DNA of 64,000 nucleotides from CALGYY01 sp963678485 (GTDB lineage: Bacteria > Bacteroidota > Bacteroidia > Bacteroidales > CAIWKO01): contig OY782882.1 of NCBI GenBank assembly GCA_963678485.1, positions 310,001 to 374,000 of the forward strand, read 5' to 3'. The notes under the pieces are model-generated. The model saw only the letters and a program-made list of their open reading frames with translations, was not told the origin of the DNA and searched no databases. The position numbers and the translations under genes were made by a program. Each line of letters starts with the position of its first letter. The first letter of the stretch is position 1. Of the stretch, positions 18,209 through 27,577 are shown piece by piece.

Positions 18209-19456
18209 CTAATTCCTCCACCCCTCTAAAGCAGAGTACCAGGTCTCTTTGTATTCCTGTGAGCGATTCAACTCAAAATCATTATCTGAAAAGGCGTTAT
18301 TGACTCGTGTAAAATTCATGGTCATAGATAAAATATTCCTATCCTCGCCATAAATCCATGTTTCGCTATCAGGGTTGCGATACACTATACTCGGTGGACC
18401 AAAGATGATGTAGATTAATCCTCTGTCGGTCTTCCAACCTTCATGATAGGAAGTAAAATACCGATTCGCTGCTCCAACCCTGGTGTAAAACTTCCGAATC
18501 AACTCCTTTGCCCGTTCCGGATTTCCGGCGATATCCAACCAAAAATCATCAACCGCTTCCTTACGATTTTTCAGTAACATCATATCATTGAATTCCGATT
18601 TGCTGCATATATATCGCAAAGGATATAACATTTGCAATGGATTGGTAACATCGGGAAAACCTTTATAAAAGGAAAAATAGCTAAAACCCGACATCGTTGT
18701 AGTGTCGGTTTGTATATGGTAAATCCCGTTTCCTTGGAAGGTAAGTGGCCCTGAGCAGCCATCGTTCATTTCGATAAAGAATACACTATCGGGTCGAAAC
18801 GAAAAGCTTTGTTCCTTATTCTCAGCAAATGGTGGTAGTGCAATGGGATATTCCCTATTATAATAACGCACAAACAGCCGGGGAATATTAGTATGTCTCG
18901 TACTCAAAACTACAGCTTCCGCAGGATTACCATTCCATGGATCAAACAACAGTTCACCTTGTAAGGTTCTAAGCTGAAAGTCTAGTCTGGAAACAGCTTC
19001 TGAGCGATCAATAATCATATATGCAAGTCGCTCAGATTGATTATTACGATCTATGACATGCATTTGCATTACGAATTTCGCTGCAACATTCAGCGAAATA
19101 TCAAAGGAATCAATAATAGGCTTACGGTCGGTGAAATGAAGCGTATCACTTTTATGAATTGTAAGACTATCATGAATTACCTTGGGTGTTTCAAGTAAGC
19201 CACAATCATAATGTATATCATATGATGCCATAAATGTCTTCTTATGGGCATCTTTCGAATACAACAAACCTTTGGTGTCGATTCGATAATAGATTCGTGT
19301 TAATCCATCGGAGACATTTACTGCGCTTACTTCAACAACATCGAAGTGCGTTTCAGATTGATAGGCATCCGGGACTTTTACATGGGTCAGATTGTTCGTT
19401 TTACACGAAGCCACGGCCAGCAAACTAACAACAAGTACTATTCTGAGATTTTTCAT
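18209..19456 (-). CDS. GWxTD domain lipoprotein
   Basis: 415-residue lipoprotein: the N-terminal signal ends in the lipobox AVASC (Cys 19), so it should be lipid-anchored. The C-terminal third carries the GWxTD domain, with FWLDIAGNPERAKELIRKFY, then GWKTDRGLIYIIFGPP near residue 360 and WIYGED. The domain is common in Bacteroidota and its function is not established. The start codon overlaps the stop of the phosphoesterase gene (ATGA type), so translation is coupled. The middle part is beta-rich with no recognised domain. Confidence 0.88.
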   Translation of the reverse strand: MKNLRIVLVVSLLAVASCKTNNLTHVKVPDAYQSETHFDVVEVSAVNVSDGLTRIYYRIDTKGLLYSKDAHKKTFMASYDIHYDCGLLETPKVIHDSLTIHKSDTLHFTDRKPIIDSFDISLNVAAKFVMQMHVIDRNNQSERLAYMIIDRSEAVSRLDFQLRTLQGELLFDPWNGNPAEAVVLSTRHTNIPRLFVRYYNREYPIALPPFAENKEQSFSFRPDSVFFIEMNDGCSGPLTFQGNGIYHIQTDTTTMSGFSYFSFYKGFPDVTNPLQMLYPLRYICSKSEFNDMMLLKNRKEAVDDFWLDIAGNPERAKELIRKFYTRVGAANRYFTSYHEGWKTDRGLIYIIFGPPSIVYRNPDSETWIYGEDRNILSMTMNFTRVNNAFSDNDFELNRSQEYKETWYSALEGWRN

Positions 19457-20781
19457 GGTTGTTGATTCGCTGATGTAATATTCGTCGTGCTTGCTGCATC
19501 GCCCGCATTCATTGCGGTTCTATTTAATGTAATAACCGTAATTTCTGGTCTGATACCAATGCGCCCAGGAAATCCAAGATAACCTAGCCCGGGATTCACG
19601 TACAAATATTGAGATCCCCATTGATATAAACCCATATAATATGGATATTTCCAAACGATAGGACTCCAATGCCAGGAACCAAACTCAATACCCATTTGCG
19701 CGGCATGCGTGTGTCCTGCCAGCGTAAGGTCAATATTTGTTTTTCCTTTTACTTCCACTACCCAATGACTGGGAATGTGAGACAGTAATATTTTAAAAGT
19801 GCGATTGTCAACACTGTCGATTGCATCGGATAATTTTCCATAACATTTGAAGGGCTTTAATCCCCAGCTATCCACGCCTAGTAAGGCAATTGAATCATTA
19901 TCACGATGAATAAACACATGATCATTTCTTAAGACCTTAAATCCCGCTGATTCTTCAGCGGCCATAACCTGTGCTTCCATAACCTCCCTGCCGGGACCAG
20001 CAACCATTTGCATATAATCGTCCTGATCGTGATTTCCAAGTACAGCATACATTCCCAAGGGAGGCTTAAGTGCCTTAAACTTGTCGGTATATGCAGTAAT
20101 CTCATCCGCTGATACATTTACCATATCCCCGGTAAACACAATCAAATCTGGCTTTGCCTGCTCTATCATATCAAAGGCTTCATTGAGGTCCTCCTCCGAA
20201 TAAAAGCTGCCGAGGTGAGCATCTGAAATCAATAATACCTTTGTGCCATTAAAAGCTGGAGGCAGGTTTTTGAATGTAAGATTAAGCTGAGCTAATTTGT
20301 AATCAGTTCGTGTACATATCATACCGTAAATGATATATCCAAATGTCGCCATTCCCAAAAGAAAGCCCAACCATGTAAAGAATTTTAATCGTCTGACTTT
20401 TCGAACAAAATCATAGTGTGCACGATGCTGCGTTATAAAACTAATGAATTGAATCAGAAATATTAGAATGGCTTCGAATAAAACAAATACGAGCATGATC
20501 AATTTTGGAATATAGATCAAAATAAACACGCCTGTTATCAGGAAATATTGGCGATAAGCCGCTGCACCCTGCCCATATTGCCGCAACCAGAAGAAATAAG
20601 CGGCAGCATAAATTAAGAAAAGTACTGAAAGGGAAAGGAAAATCCAGTTGAATTTGCGTGATTTCTTCTGCTGAAGACCCGATTTTTTAAATATTCGCTT
20701 CAGTCCAAAATACAGCAATACATCGGTGATGATTAACACACCAACACACATCAGTAAACGATACCAGAATTCGTTAGTCAT
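19453..20781 (-). CDS. Membrane metallophosphoesterase (YkuE-like)
   Basis: 442-residue inner-membrane protein. The first 170 residues hold four or five hydrophobic segments (for example FLSLSVLFLIYAAAYFFWL). A calcineurin-like phosphoesterase domain follows, with the full motif set LLISDAHLG, VFTGDMVN, LGNHDQDDY, LLSHIPSHW and AGHTHAAQMG, and lies outside the membrane. Related proteins act on lipid or nucleotide phosphates, but the substrate is unknown here. The ATG at 20781 is chosen; the frame upstream runs through a terminator hairpin. The start codon directly follows that hairpin's T-run, so there is no room for a leader. It is the first of three coupled genes. Confidence 0.88.
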   Translation of the reverse strand: MTNEFWYRLLMCVGVLIITDVLLYFGLKRIFKKSGLQQKKSRKFNWIFLSLSVLFLIYAAAYFFWLRQYGQGAAAYRQYFLITGVFILIYIPKLIMLVFVLFEAILIFLIQFISFITQHRAHYDFVRKVRRLKFFTWLGFLLGMATFGYIIYGMICTRTDYKLAQLNLTFKNLPPAFNGTKVLLISDAHLGSFYSEEDLNEAFDMIEQAKPDLIVFTGDMVNVSADEITAYTDKFKALKPPLGMYAVLGNHDQDDYMQMVAGPGREVMEAQVMAAEESAGFKVLRNDHVFIHRDNDSIALLGVDSWGLKPFKCYGKLSDAIDSVDNRTFKILLSHIPSHWVVEVKGKTNIDLTLAGHTHAAQMGIEFGSWHWSPIVWKYPYYMGLYQWGSQYLYVNPGLGYLGFPGRIGIRPEITVITLNRTAMNAGDAASTTNITSANQQP

Positions 20782-20813
20782 AAAAAAAAAGCTGTTACAC
20801 AAATGTAACAGCT
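20782..20813 (-). terminator. Terminator abutting the phosphoesterase start codon
   Basis: Perfect 10-base stem AGCTGTTACA (20790-20799 with 20804-20813), 4-base loop, followed on the minus strand by nine T and then directly by the ATG at 20781. It ends the fibronectin-like T9SS gene and probably attenuates the operon behind it. Confidence 0.85.
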
Positions 20814-20835
20814 TTTAGTAAAATTTTCAAAAATA

Positions 20836-22338
20836 TTATTTGTCTAACACAACTTTACGTGTAATTGTCTGTGAACCGGTCTGAATCTTCAATACATAGA
20901 TTCCATTGGTAAGATCATCAAGATGTAAAGCCACAGTGTTGCTTCCAGCTTTCAATGATACCTTTTCGGTGATGACATCCTGTCCAAGAATATTAGCAAG
21001 ACGAAGGTTAACATCAGTTGATTGAGTACTTACAATATCAACATTCAATTTGCCTTTGCAAGGATTAGGATACAAGGAAATCTGATTATTGTTGAGCACC
21101 TGATTAGCAATACCCAAATCATTCTTAGTTGTGAAAGTACGCACATCACTCCATGGAGATTCCTCAAGTGTAGTAACGGATTTCACTCTCCAATAATAAT
21201 TCTTTAACACATATAAACTAACTGTAGGAGTATAGGAAATTGTTTGAATGAAAGGATAAGTTACAGAATCAGCAATCAGGGTAACTTGAGTAGGATTAGT
21301 AAAACTGGCAACAGTATCATACTCTAAAACATATGTATCAGTTCCAATAATAGAATACCATTTAAATTCAGGAGTCAACAATTCGCCTGTTGTAGCATTT
21401 GCAGGAGAATCCAATTTTACTTTGTCGATAGTTTGGAAAGCTCTGAAAGGCATCCAAGCTGAGGTATCATAGCTATTCCTTGCACGTACTGTCCAATAAT
21501 AAACAGTATCAAAATACAATGTTGGAGATTCGCCACGATTCAACCCATTAAAATAATTAGCTGCAGTGGATGTGAAGGTAACAGGACTGGAGAATAAAGA
21601 ATCATAACCTAACATCACATCATATAAATCAGATCCAATAGTATTCCATCTCATTTGAATTTGCACACCGTGCAGTGTATCAAAATTATTCAAAGGCCTC
21701 TTAAGCAAAAAGGCGCTTGCAATTCCGACGAATCGTGAAGTTCCCCAATTTGATGTATCCAGATTATGATATGCACGCATTCTCAACCAATAATTCAAAC
21801 CAAAGTGCAGCTGAGAAGTGGTGTCAATAGTTCTTGAACCAGCAACAGTTCCTCTAACATGAAGTGGGCTATCAAAAGTATTCACAGTATCAACTTCCCA
21901 CTGATAATGGGTGATTCCAGTAAGTGCTGTCCACTGAAACGGGAATCCTACCATATTATTAACAGAACTGTCAGCAGGTGAAGTTAAGGTAACAGCGTCA
22001 ATAACTGTGAAGGAAAAACGTGATGACCATGCGGAAGAATCACCAACACCAATAGCTTTGACTCTCCAATAATACTTGGCTCCAAAAATCAGGTAGGTCA
22101 TTTGGCTAGCTGTGGATGCAGTCACTACAACAAGCGGACTAGTAAATCCAGTATCAGTTGCCACCTGAAGTTTATACGTCCATGCTCCGGGAACAGCATT
22201 CCAATTTAATAAAATGTCGGGCATAATTCCTACTGCATTATTTGCAGGAGCAACGAGCGTTGGTGCATACATATTTGTCTCAGCTACGCTCCTGAACACA
22301 AACATAAACAGTACAAGGGTAAAAATATATTTCTTCAT
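20836..22338 (-). CDS. Secreted fibronectin-III-like repeat protein with T9SS sorting domain
   Basis: 500-residue exported protein with no recognised enzyme domain. After the signal peptide (1-19, RSVAE) come four repeats of about 95-100 residues, each with a start like LVAPANNAVGIMPDILLNWN or LDSPANATTGELLTPEFKWY and an end like YYWRVKSV or YYWTVRARN, which is the look of fibronectin-III-like domains. The C-terminal 75 residues are a T9SS sorting domain (ISLYPNPCKGKLN, NGIYVLKIQT). Probably a surface adhesin or structural protein. It lies behind the BNR-type gene on the same strand, separated by a terminator hairpin. Confidence 0.83.
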   Translation of the reverse strand: MKKYIFTLVLFMFVFRSVAETNMYAPTLVAPANNAVGIMPDILLNWNAVPGAWTYKLQVATDTGFTSPLVVVTASTASQMTYLIFGAKYYWRVKAIGVGDSSAWSSRFSFTVIDAVTLTSPADSSVNNMVGFPFQWTALTGITHYQWEVDTVNTFDSPLHVRGTVAGSRTIDTTSQLHFGLNYWLRMRAYHNLDTSNWGTSRFVGIASAFLLKRPLNNFDTLHGVQIQMRWNTIGSDLYDVMLGYDSLFSSPVTFTSTAANYFNGLNRGESPTLYFDTVYYWTVRARNSYDTSAWMPFRAFQTIDKVKLDSPANATTGELLTPEFKWYSIIGTDTYVLEYDTVASFTNPTQVTLIADSVTYPFIQTISYTPTVSLYVLKNYYWRVKSVTTLEESPWSDVRTFTTKNDLGIANQVLNNNQISLYPNPCKGKLNVDIVSTQSTDVNLRLANILGQDVITEKVSLKAGSNTVALHLDDLTNGIYVLKIQTGSQTITRKVVLDK

Positions 22339-22363
22339 TTTAATATGGGATTTTAAGTTTGAA

Positions 22364-22395
22364 AAAGAGGGAAGTCCGTTTCTGTCGGACTTCCC
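22364..22395 (-). terminator. Terminator after the BNR-type gene
   Basis: Perfect 10-base stem GGGAAGTCCG (22369-22378 with 22386-22395) and 7-base loop, then CTTTTTC on the minus strand. It sits 10 bases behind the upstream stop and about 30 bases before the next start. Confidence 0.85.
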
Positions 22396-22404
22396 GTCAT
22401 TCCT

Positions 22405-25221
22405 TTATCTCATCACTGTAAACTTGGCAGTAGTGGATTCTTTACCAGCTACTAATTGGATGATATATGTGCCACGATCTAATCCGCTGCAATCAATACT
22501 TTCCTGATGTGAGCCAATAGATTTTTGTGACATATCAATAGATTTAACCAAGCGACCATTGAGATCGTAAATATTTACTGTAACGGATGCTTTAGAAGTA
22601 AGTGTGAAATTCACATTTGTAAAATCAACCGCCGGATTCGGGTAAACATTAAGGGTAGGCTTGGTAATAGCTGGTTTGTCAATTTCAGGAACAGCAGTAG
22701 CAAAGAATTCTGTTTCGAAGAAACCGCGACCATGAGTACCAATATAAATCGTTCCCCATTTGTTGGTCATACCCGGGAAGAGGCGTGTTTGCTGACGAAT
22801 TGAGAATACCGGCACTGGTGATAAGCCAGTGTTTTCTTGTGTCCATTCAATAGTTGCAGCATTTTTAGTAATATCATTGGTTGCAAAAACTCCGTATTCA
22901 GTACCAATGAGTACTCTGTTACCATCAACCATTTCGATAAGTCCTGAATATAATGGCATGGCAGGAAGTTTCTTTCCTGTGGTTGTACCTTGTTTGCTGG
23001 TAAATGTTGGTGTGGCATCCAATGCGTTTTCGGAAAAATATACATAATCTGTATTTCCATAATTACCAAGAGTTACTAATAAACGGCTTGGATCATTAGG
23101 ATCGATAGCAGTTGACGTAACCGATCTTCCTGAGAATGATTTAATCATGGTTTGATCAATAACGCAATAAGGACTTGTGATTGTTCCGTTAACGGAATCT
23201 TTCACAGCAAGAATATTGGAAATTCTGTATACAGTACCACCACTTGTTCCAAGGAACATATAGTTTCCATCATCAGAAATGCTCATGTTTTCAACATTAG
23301 CAACGCTGCTGATTTTAATCCACTGAGGTGTTATTGAGAAGTTCAATGCTTTTTTGGTCATCCATACACCACTAGAAATAGCAACAAAGAAATGTGAAGA
23401 AACAATATCCTGCACCCTGATGCTTTGTCCTTCAATCATTGCATGAGGTAAAGTATAGGCAAATGGATAGTTATTATTACTACTATGTACAACAACAACA
23501 GCACCTGAAGAATAATTGGTGTCAGCAACAAAAGTCACAGAATCGGGACTGTATGTATTATTGAAACTTTCCCAATGCAATAATGGAGTTACGAAAGGAC
23601 CGTATGATGGATCTGTTCCCGGAACCAAACCAGCAATCATAGTAGGACTAAAAAACTGGCTTTCTGTAGCTGACTGATAGGTAACACCTTGATCAGGAGT
23701 TCTCCAAACGCCGCCATATTGCATTGTTCCAAAGAGAGCATCGGTATTGATTGCAGAGAATGCTGCCCAGCCACCATCACCACCAAATAACAAATCAGCA
23801 CTTGTTGAATCATATCCAACACGTTTAATATAAGGAACACTATTATCCTGTGTACCACCCATTACTGATCCATTGATAGAATTGGCGACATAGTACAACT
23901 GTGTAACGTTATAATTCTTATTAATCTTCTGCCATGTTGCACCCTGATTGGTTGATTTGTTAATACCACCATCAGAACCAACATACATAATATTAGGATT
24001 CGCAGGATCAAAAACAATCGCGTGAGCATCAGCATGTACATCAACACCAACGGTCATTTGAGTAAAATTGCCACCGGCAACATATTTCCACAAATAAACT
24101 CCACCAGCCCAAACAACATCAGGATTGGAAGGAGAAATGCTGATTACATTATCATATCCGCCCTGAACGTTATCACCAAAAATATTGAAGGCAGGAGCAC
24201 CACCAGGAGCAACGAGTGTCCAATTATCACCACGGTCTGTTGATTTGTAAACACCTTTCAGTGCACCAGCTGTTGTAGCAGATAATGCGTAAACAATATT
24301 TGGATTTGAAGGAGCAATTGCCACTTCTGTACGACCTAAAGCGGTTGCTGGGGAGCTTTCAACAAAAGTTGCTGAATCACCATTACCAGATCCACCAAAA
24401 CTGACATATACTTTGTTAGCAACAACGGTAATGACGGTGCGGTCAGAACCAACAACAACAGTATTACAATTGGCAGCACTTCCTAAAAAGCTGAGAGGAT
24501 TTACCCAATGATTACCATTCCAGTATTTAATACCCTTGTTGGTAGCAACATAAATACGACCAGTAATAGGATCAAAAGCGATTCTATTTACAAATGCCCA
24601 AAGCAGCGACTCATCGTTGCCCGCAACTGGTTTTGCATTATTGTAAATTGCCCAGGTCAAACCACCATCTGTTGATTCATAAAGACCGGAACCAACGAAA
24701 CCAGGTGTTCCGTATGGTGAATCAACAATTGCAAAAGATTCGCCCGTTCCAACATAAAGATTTCCGTTGAGTGGGTTTTGACCAATACATGCCACATTCA
24801 TATCAGGAAAACTGGTAACCTGCTGCCATGATGTTCCACCAGTGGTTGATTTCCATAAGCCACCGCTGACACCACCAGCATACAACAGATTGCTGTTGTT
24901 TTTGTCAACCAAAATAGCGCGGGTTCTTCCGCCAACATTACTTGGACCAAGTTCTCTCCATGTAATGCCCAATGATTTGTTATGGGAAAGTTCAGCAATT
25001 TGCTTACGAGCAAGTAAAAGATCGCTCATCGAAATGGTGCCAGTTTGTTTGTTGTTCCTGATATTAGCTAACCATTTCACTGCGCCATCGATTCCATTTT
25101 CGATGGAAGTGGTGCCCGGATAGTACATCCTCTGCTCTTTTCCGCCACTTACGGTTAAAACTACTGCAATACCCATAATGGCGACGGCAGCAAAGCTTAA
25201 AAGTAAAGTTCTGATTTTCAT
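22405..25221 (-). CDS. Secreted BNR/sortilin-like beta-propeller protein with T9SS sorting domain
   Basis: 938-residue exported protein. The N-terminal hydrophobic segment (about 5-25) is a signal peptide. Residues 85-830 contain many BNR/Asp-box and VPS10-like repeats, for example GLWKSTTGGTSWQQV, GVYKSTDRGDNWTLV and GGINKSTNQGATWQKI, with LGPSNVGGRTRAILVD near the front. Such propellers occur in surface glycan-binding or hydrolase-like proteins, but no catalytic residues can be assigned. The last 80 residues are a T9SS sorting domain (LNVYPNPAVDFTNVNF, RGTYIIQLVAG). A consensus-like promoter lies 55-90 bases upstream. Confidence 0.87.
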   Translation of the reverse strand: MKIRTLLLSFAAVAIMGIAVVLTVSGGKEQRMYYPGTTSIENGIDGAVKWLANIRNNKQTGTISMSDLLLARKQIAELSHNKSLGITWRELGPSNVGGRTRAILVDKNNSNLLYAGGVSGGLWKSTTGGTSWQQVTSFPDMNVACIGQNPLNGNLYVGTGESFAIVDSPYGTPGFVGSGLYESTDGGLTWAIYNNAKPVAGNDESLLWAFVNRIAFDPITGRIYVATNKGIKYWNGNHWVNPLSFLGSAANCNTVVVGSDRTVITVVANKVYVSFGGSGNGDSATFVESSPATALGRTEVAIAPSNPNIVYALSATTAGALKGVYKSTDRGDNWTLVAPGGAPAFNIFGDNVQGGYDNVISISPSNPDVVWAGGVYLWKYVAGGNFTQMTVGVDVHADAHAIVFDPANPNIMYVGSDGGINKSTNQGATWQKINKNYNVTQLYYVANSINGSVMGGTQDNSVPYIKRVGYDSTSADLLFGGDGGWAAFSAINTDALFGTMQYGGVWRTPDQGVTYQSATESQFFSPTMIAGLVPGTDPSYGPFVTPLLHWESFNNTYSPDSVTFVADTNYSSGAVVVVHSSNNNYPFAYTLPHAMIEGQSIRVQDIVSSHFFVAISSGVWMTKKALNFSITPQWIKISSVANVENMSISDDGNYMFLGTSGGTVYRISNILAVKDSVNGTITSPYCVIDQTMIKSFSGRSVTSTAIDPNDPSRLLVTLGNYGNTDYVYFSENALDATPTFTSKQGTTTGKKLPAMPLYSGLIEMVDGNRVLIGTEYGVFATNDITKNAATIEWTQENTGLSPVPVFSIRQQTRLFPGMTNKWGTIYIGTHGRGFFETEFFATAVPEIDKPAITKPTLNVYPNPAVDFTNVNFTLTSKASVTVNIYDLNGRLVKSIDMSQKSIGSHQESIDCSGLDRGTYIIQLVAGKESTTAKFTVMR

Positions 25222-25281
25222 GTGATTGTGTTATTTTTATTACAAATTATTATTCGCTATTAAGGCCTGTAAAAAAGCGGT

Positions 25282-25313
25282 CTAAAGTACATCTTTTATT
25301 TATATGCACCAAA
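25282..25313 (-). promoter_or_regulatory. Promoter candidate for the BNR-type gene
   Basis: Minus strand: TTTG (25313-25310), 20 bases, TACTTTAG (25289-25282). One base of the -7 box differs from consensus. Confidence 0.5.
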
Positions 25314-25396
25314 AAGAAAATTCAAAATAATTAACCACGAAATGTGAATTTGGTGATTTCAAATATAATAAAGCTTTTTAACCCATAAAAACCGAA

Positions 25397-25429
25397 TCAG
25401 TTTACGGTGCTTTGAGGTCAGTTTACGGT
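25397..25429. repeat. Pair of 12-base direct repeats, 21-base pitch
   Basis: TCAGTTTACGGT occurs at 25397-25408 and again at 25418-25429, a pitch of 21 bases (two helical turns). It lies between lipA and the BNR-type gene, upstream of the latter's promoter. It could be an operator; no regulator is suggested. Confidence 0.5.
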
Positions 25430-25453
25430 AAAATAAAATACCAATAAGCTGCA

Positions 25454-26308
25454 CTAGAGTGAAGCGAACTTTTCGGCATGGTAAGAGGACCGAACCAAGG
25501 GACCGCTTTCAACAAAACGTATCCCTACACCTAAAGCAAAATCTTTATATTCAGCAAATTGAGAAGGATCAACATATCTATGCACCGGATGGTGCTCCCT
25601 GGAGGGCTGTAAGTACTGACCGATGGTAAGAATACTGCAGCCAGCAGTGGTCAGGTCTTGAATGCATTCGCGCACTTCGTCGTCGGTCTCACCCAAACCA
25701 ACCATAATTCCCGATTTAGTTCTGCAGCCATGATCAGCAAAAAATTTCAGCACCGATAAGCTTCGTCGGTATTGTGCTTTGATTCTGATTTCAGGACTCA
25801 GTCGTTCAACGGTTTCGATATTGTGCGCAATTACCTCTGGAGCAGCTGAAATAATTTGTTCAAGTGAAGATCTTTTTTCTTGAAAATCAGGGATTAAGGC
25901 TTCAATTGTTGTAGCCGGACTGAGGGCTTTTATCGCCAGGATGGTTTGTGCCCAAATATCTGCGCCACCGTCCTCTAAGTCATCACGGGTAACGGAGGTC
26001 AACACACAATGTTTGATTCCAAGTTCTTTAACTGCAAGTGCAAGTCGCTCAGGTTCGTTACTATCTGTCCCTTCGGGCACACCACTGTTTACACCACAAA
26101 AACGGCAATTTCGTGTGCATATATTCCCGAGAATCATGAAGGTAGCCGTCTTTGCCGCCCAGCATTCGCCTTGATTCGGACAGTTTCCACTTTCGCAGAT
26201 GGTATGCAAATGATGGCGCTCAAGATGCTCTTTAACGTAACTATACTGCTCAGCAGAAGGAAGTTTAATACGCAACCACTCAGGTTTTCGTAAACGATCA
26301 CTATTCAT
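25454..26308 (-). CDS. lipA: Lipoyl synthase
   Basis: 284-residue radical SAM enzyme that inserts two sulphurs into an octanoyl chain bound to lipoyl-carrier domains. Auxiliary cluster cysteines C38, C43 and C49 (CESGNCPNQGEC) and radical SAM cysteines C64, C68 and C71 (CTRNCRFC) are all present, as is the C-terminal RSSYHAEKF with its conserved serine. Start set at the ATG at 26308; two GTG codons just upstream are less likely. It follows an unknown gene by 26 bases and may be co-transcribed with it. lipB is not in the window. Confidence 0.96.
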   Translation of the reverse strand: MNSDRLRKPEWLRIKLPSAEQYSYVKEHLERHHLHTICESGNCPNQGECWAAKTATFMILGNICTRNCRFCGVNSGVPEGTDSNEPERLALAVKELGIKHCVLTSVTRDDLEDGGADIWAQTILAIKALSPATTIEALIPDFQEKRSSLEQIISAAPEVIAHNIETVERLSPEIRIKAQYRRSLSVLKFFADHGCRTKSGIMVGLGETDDEVRECIQDLTTAGCSILTIGQYLQPSREHHPVHRYVDPSQFAEYKDFALGVGIRFVESGPLVRSSYHAEKFASL

Positions 26309-26334
26309 CACCACAAAATACTATTCGTTACAAA

Positions 26335-27084
26335 TCAATACTTTCGTTTACCTAAATGGATACTCAGATAGAGTGAAAGGAAAAGACTTTTTTTATCATT
26401 GTAAGCCATTATGGCTATGGGGATTGGCGAATAATCCAGAATGGCTCCGCATTCAATGGCTTTGAGCATGGCGTCGTTTGCACCATATTCAAAATTTAAC
26501 CCGGTTTTGGCATACACTCCCGGATGAAATCCTAACTGACCGAATCCCTTGAAATAGGGCCCACGACCGTAAATATTCTCAATAATATGTTTATCAGGAT
26601 CGTAGCGTTCATCAACAATCTCGTTCTTCATTTCCTCTTCGTTGAATTTTACGATTTTAAGATAGACAGGTTTTGTAAATCCAAGAGATACACCACCATA
26701 CATAAACCATCGTAATTCAACCCCACCCCAATAGGGCTTTCCATTCAGTACCTTTTGAACACCATATCCACCACGAAGGAAATAGACGCTGTTCAATTTT
26801 CCGTAAACATAACTCCGGTAATTCTCATAGAGGGAAGAAACCTTTTTCTCCTTCGCATCCTTCATGTTGACAAATTCGATTTCCCACATGCGCTTACGAA
26901 GATATGTCTTGTGCTTACCATTGCGGTAACCGATTCCCCAACCTCCGGTATGTCCCAGTAAATAGCAACTCCACTCTTTTCTGTACAAAATTTTATTATC
27001 CAGATTGGATGAGGATTGCGAAAACACATCCATGGATCCCAATAGGATAATTCCCAGAAATAATATGAAGGTTCTTTTGATCAA
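26335..27084 (-). CDS. Exported protein of unknown function, probable small beta-barrel
   Basis: 249-residue protein not recognised as a named family. Residues 1-22 form a signal peptide (MDVFSQ). The rest is rich in alternating aromatic/Gly stretches, such as WGIGYRNGKHKTYLRKRMWE, VYFLRGGYGVQK and WGGVELRWFMYGGVSLGF, and ends in strand-like LFLSLYLSIHLGKRKY. This pattern suggests a small outer-membrane barrel. It has no T9SS domain or lipobox. It is on the same strand as lipA, 26 bases before it. Confidence 0.7.
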   Translation of the reverse strand: MIKRTFILFLGIILLGSMDVFSQSSSNLDNKILYRKEWSCYLLGHTGGWGIGYRNGKHKTYLRKRMWEIEFVNMKDAKEKKVSSLYENYRSYVYGKLNSVYFLRGGYGVQKVLNGKPYWGGVELRWFMYGGVSLGFTKPVYLKIVKFNEEEMKNEIVDERYDPDKHIIENIYGRGPYFKGFGQLGFHPGVYAKTGLNFEYGANDAMLKAIECGAILDYSPIPIAIMAYNDKKSLFLSLYLSIHLGKRKY

Positions 27085-27220
27085 AACTTTTTTTCTTTAA
27101 TCCGGCGAACGATGGAGAAGAAACCTTGCGAATATTTACTTAAATCTCCACGCAATCAACATAATCCATTTCGAATACAAAAATAACTCATTTTTCCCTG
27201 TTTTATGCGGCATTCAATAA

Positions 27221-27250
27221 AAAAATCCCATGACGTGCAGGCCATGGGAT
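27221..27250 (-). terminator. Terminator of the tiny lipoprotein pair
   Basis: Stem ATCCCATG (27225-27232) with CATGGGAT (27243-27250), then T6 on the minus strand, 26 bases after the stop at 27276. Confidence 0.8.
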
Positions 27251-27275
27251 AATTTCTTTTCGCGAAAAAACAGGC

Positions 27276-27404
27276 TTATCCTCTTTTTTCGGTCTTGACC
27301 GCAGCTTTAGACTGATAAGCCGGACACAGTTCATGAGTACGGCAGGCACCGAATAAAATTGCTACGACGAGCAGGGTCAGAAGAATTACGGCTGATTTTT
27401 TCAT
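27276..27404 (-). CDS. Tiny lipoprotein, paralogue 2 (42 residues)
   Basis: Found by direct reading. It starts MKKSAVILLTLLVVAILFGA, then C21, a clear lipobox (LFGAC), so the mature lipoprotein is only 22 residues. The mature part begins CRTHELCPAY and ends KTEKRG. The neighbouring gene encodes CKSTERCDAY at the same place, so both share C-[RK]-[TS]-x-E-x-C-x-A-Y. It lies 15 bases behind that gene and is followed by a strong terminator, which supports it as a real gene. Function unknown. Confidence 0.75.
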   Translation of the reverse strand: MKKSAVILLTLLVVAILFGACRTHELCPAYQSKAAVKTEKRG

Positions 27405-27419
27405 ATGATCGCTTTATTG

Positions 27420-27539
27420 TTAATACCTCGAATGTGAAGGTGGCTGCTTATAGGCGTCACACCTCTCGGTTGATTTACATGCGTTAAATGCTAATGCTAC
27501 AATAATGAGCAATAACAAGGTTACTATAGTTTTTTTCAT
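27420..27539 (-). CDS. Tiny lipoprotein, paralogue 1 (39 residues)
   Basis: Found by direct reading: a MKKTIVTLLLLIIVALAFNA signal then Cys 21 (AFNAC lipobox). The mature part is 19 residues, CKSTERCDAY followed by a basic/proline tail (KQPPSHSRY). It shares the Cys-x5-Cys-x-Ala-Tyr core with the following gene and is the first gene of the pair, with an exact -7 box 39 bases upstream. The second Cys may form a disulphide or bind a ligand. No function is known to me. Confidence 0.75.
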   Translation of the reverse strand: MKKTIVTLLLLIIVALAFNACKSTERCDAYKQPPSHSRY

Positions 27540-27577
27540 ATGCTGTTAAAGTGGGTTTTCTTTAAAAAAGCAAGTTG

